Below, one piece after another: positions 40,315-40,941 of a stretch of 40,941 nt of DNA (positions are counted from its first letter, which is position 1; each line of letters starts with the position of its first letter). Source of the DNA: Clostridia bacterium (GTDB lineage: Bacteria; Bacillota; DSM-521; Neomoorellales; SLTJ01); NCBI GenBank assembly GCA_004347685.1, contig SLTJ01000015.1, positions 1 to 40,941 of the forward strand. The letters are read 5' to 3'. The translations under genes were made by a program, and so were the position numbers. The notes under the pieces are model-generated. The model saw nothing but the letters and a program-made list of their open reading frames with translations, was not told the origin of the DNA and searched no databases.

Positions 40315-40746
40315 TCACAATTTAGCCTGGATCCCGACGAGAAAAAGCCCTGTAACCACCAGGAAAGCGCCCAGGAGTTGAGGAAGGGTAAGCCTTTCAC
40401 CCAGAAAAAAATAGGCGGCGATAATGGTGACCAGCGGTGAAGCTGCCAGCACCAGGGTAACCTGATTGATATTGCCATGCTTGAGGGCGGCAAAGTAGGC
40501 CAGATCCCCGACCAGGGTAGCCAGCAGGGCTTCAACCGCAATAAATACCAAGTTGCGGGAGGCGGCAACGCGACGTAGTTGGCCGATGTCGCCAAAGCCC
40601 AGGGTCCAGGCTACCACCAGGCTGGCGGCGATCATGGTCCGCACGCTGAGCGCGGTCATAGGGCTGGCCCCGCGCAGGCCATACTTCCCGAACAAGGGTG
40701 CCAGCCCCCAGCAAAGCATGCCTACAAAAGCCAGGAAAAGAGCCAT
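40315..40746 (-). CDS. Single-domain EamA/DMT-family transporter
   Basis: 143-residue membrane protein with about five helices and one EamA domain: FVGMLCWGLAPLFGKYGLRG, TLVGDLAYFAALKHGNINQVTLVLAASPLVT and FFLGERLTLPQLLGAFLVVTGLFLV. Full EamA transporters have two such domains, so this likely dimerises. Substrate unknown. ATG follows GAGGGTGA. It is upstream of the decarboxylase on the same strand with a 78-base gap. Confidence 0.88.
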   Translation of the reverse strand: MALFLAFVGMLCWGLAPLFGKYGLRGASPMTALSVRTMIAASLVVAWTLGFGDIGQLRRVAASRNLVFIAVEALLATLVGDLAYFAALKHGNINQVTLVLAASPLVTIIAAYFFLGERLTLPQLLGAFLVVTGLFLVGIQAKL

Positions 40747-40941
40747 CGCGTCACCCTCGTCGCGGCAATTGGAAGCTATCAGTAATCGGGGCTCCAGTCT
40801 GAGAGGGGATTCCTTATTTTCACTCTCCTGCTAGTGCCAGGGCACGAGTCCCTGCATGGGATCTTAGACATAATGGAGGGGCCGGCCCCCACTAGCGCTA
40901 CGTAGGTTATGATGGTACAATCAGTGCCATCACAGAGCTAC

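Noticed and set aside
40747-40941. Right end of the window
   Set aside because: No gene, RNA or clear repeat is visible in these 195 bases; the small open frame there is antisense to the EamA gene.

Overview
The window looks like chromosome of an endospore-forming, obligately anaerobic, probably thermophilic Clostridia of the Moorella/Thermanaeromonas type. This placement is inferred from gene content and base composition, not from a marker gene. Supporting features are the spore maturation pair spmA/spmB, a ferredoxin-dependent 2-oxoacid oxidoreductase, several rubrerythrin/rubredoxin proteins, GC-rich DNA, frequent GTG/TTG starts with strong Shine-Dalgarno sequences, and a VanW protein.

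Region 1 (1-13.9 kb) is a respiratory molybdoenzyme locus and its control genes. A PAS-GAF-GGDEF diguanylate cyclase is followed, on the minus strand, by a three-part sensor: a PhnD-like lipoprotein, a histidine kinase and a NarL-type response regulator. Divergent from these is an operon for a Tat-exported molybdopterin oxidoreductase, its four-cluster Fe-S subunit, an unusual copper-amine-oxidase-N/diheme cytochrome fusion, a TorD chaperone, two related ferredoxin/FlpD-like proteins (one with an HdrA-like N-terminus) and TatA. A perfect 7-2-7 palindrome lies between the two divergent units. The substrate cannot be read from sequence, and no NrfD/PsrC membrane subunit is present.

Region 2 (14-19.8 kb) is alpha-glucan metabolism: a DUF4912 protein, a 937-residue GH57 branching enzyme fused to a GT4 glycosyltransferase, and a GH15 glucoamylase-type enzyme.

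Region 3 (19.9-29.7 kb) covers redox, oxygen defence and sulfur trafficking. It holds rubrerythrin (minus strand), then PorGD, PorA and a PorB fused to a cytochrome b5-like domain. Next come a rubredoxin-like protein, an iron-sulfur flavoprotein whose only sensible start is ACG, a 49-residue rubredoxin and a ferritin-like protein. A NifS/IscS homologue lacking the PLP-binding lysine follows, then IscU/NifU, a 57-residue zinc-ribbon protein, DsrE-like, TusA-like, a nitroreductase and a DUF1285-like protein.

Region 4 (29.9-36.5 kb) is a small decayed island. A tRNA-Ala(GGC) with its own promoter is followed by short direct repeats, a terminator and the rearranged C-terminus of a tyrosine integrase. 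The cargo is an ADP-ribosylglycohydrolase and a type I Zorya anti-phage locus (zorA, zorB, zorC and a frameshifted, truncated zorD). zorA also looks frameshifted near its 3' end, so the system is probably inactive or only partly intact.

Region 5 (36.5-40.9 kb) returns to core genes: spmA, spmB, a VanW-domain protein, and on the minus strand an Orn/Lys/Arg decarboxylase-family protein and a single-domain EamA transporter. The strongest leads for something new are the lysine-less IscS beside IscU, the PorB-cytochrome b5 fusion, the molybdoenzyme operon with HdrA/FlpD-like partners and a cytochrome replacing the usual anchor, and the Zorya locus paired with an ADP-ribosylglycohydrolase.
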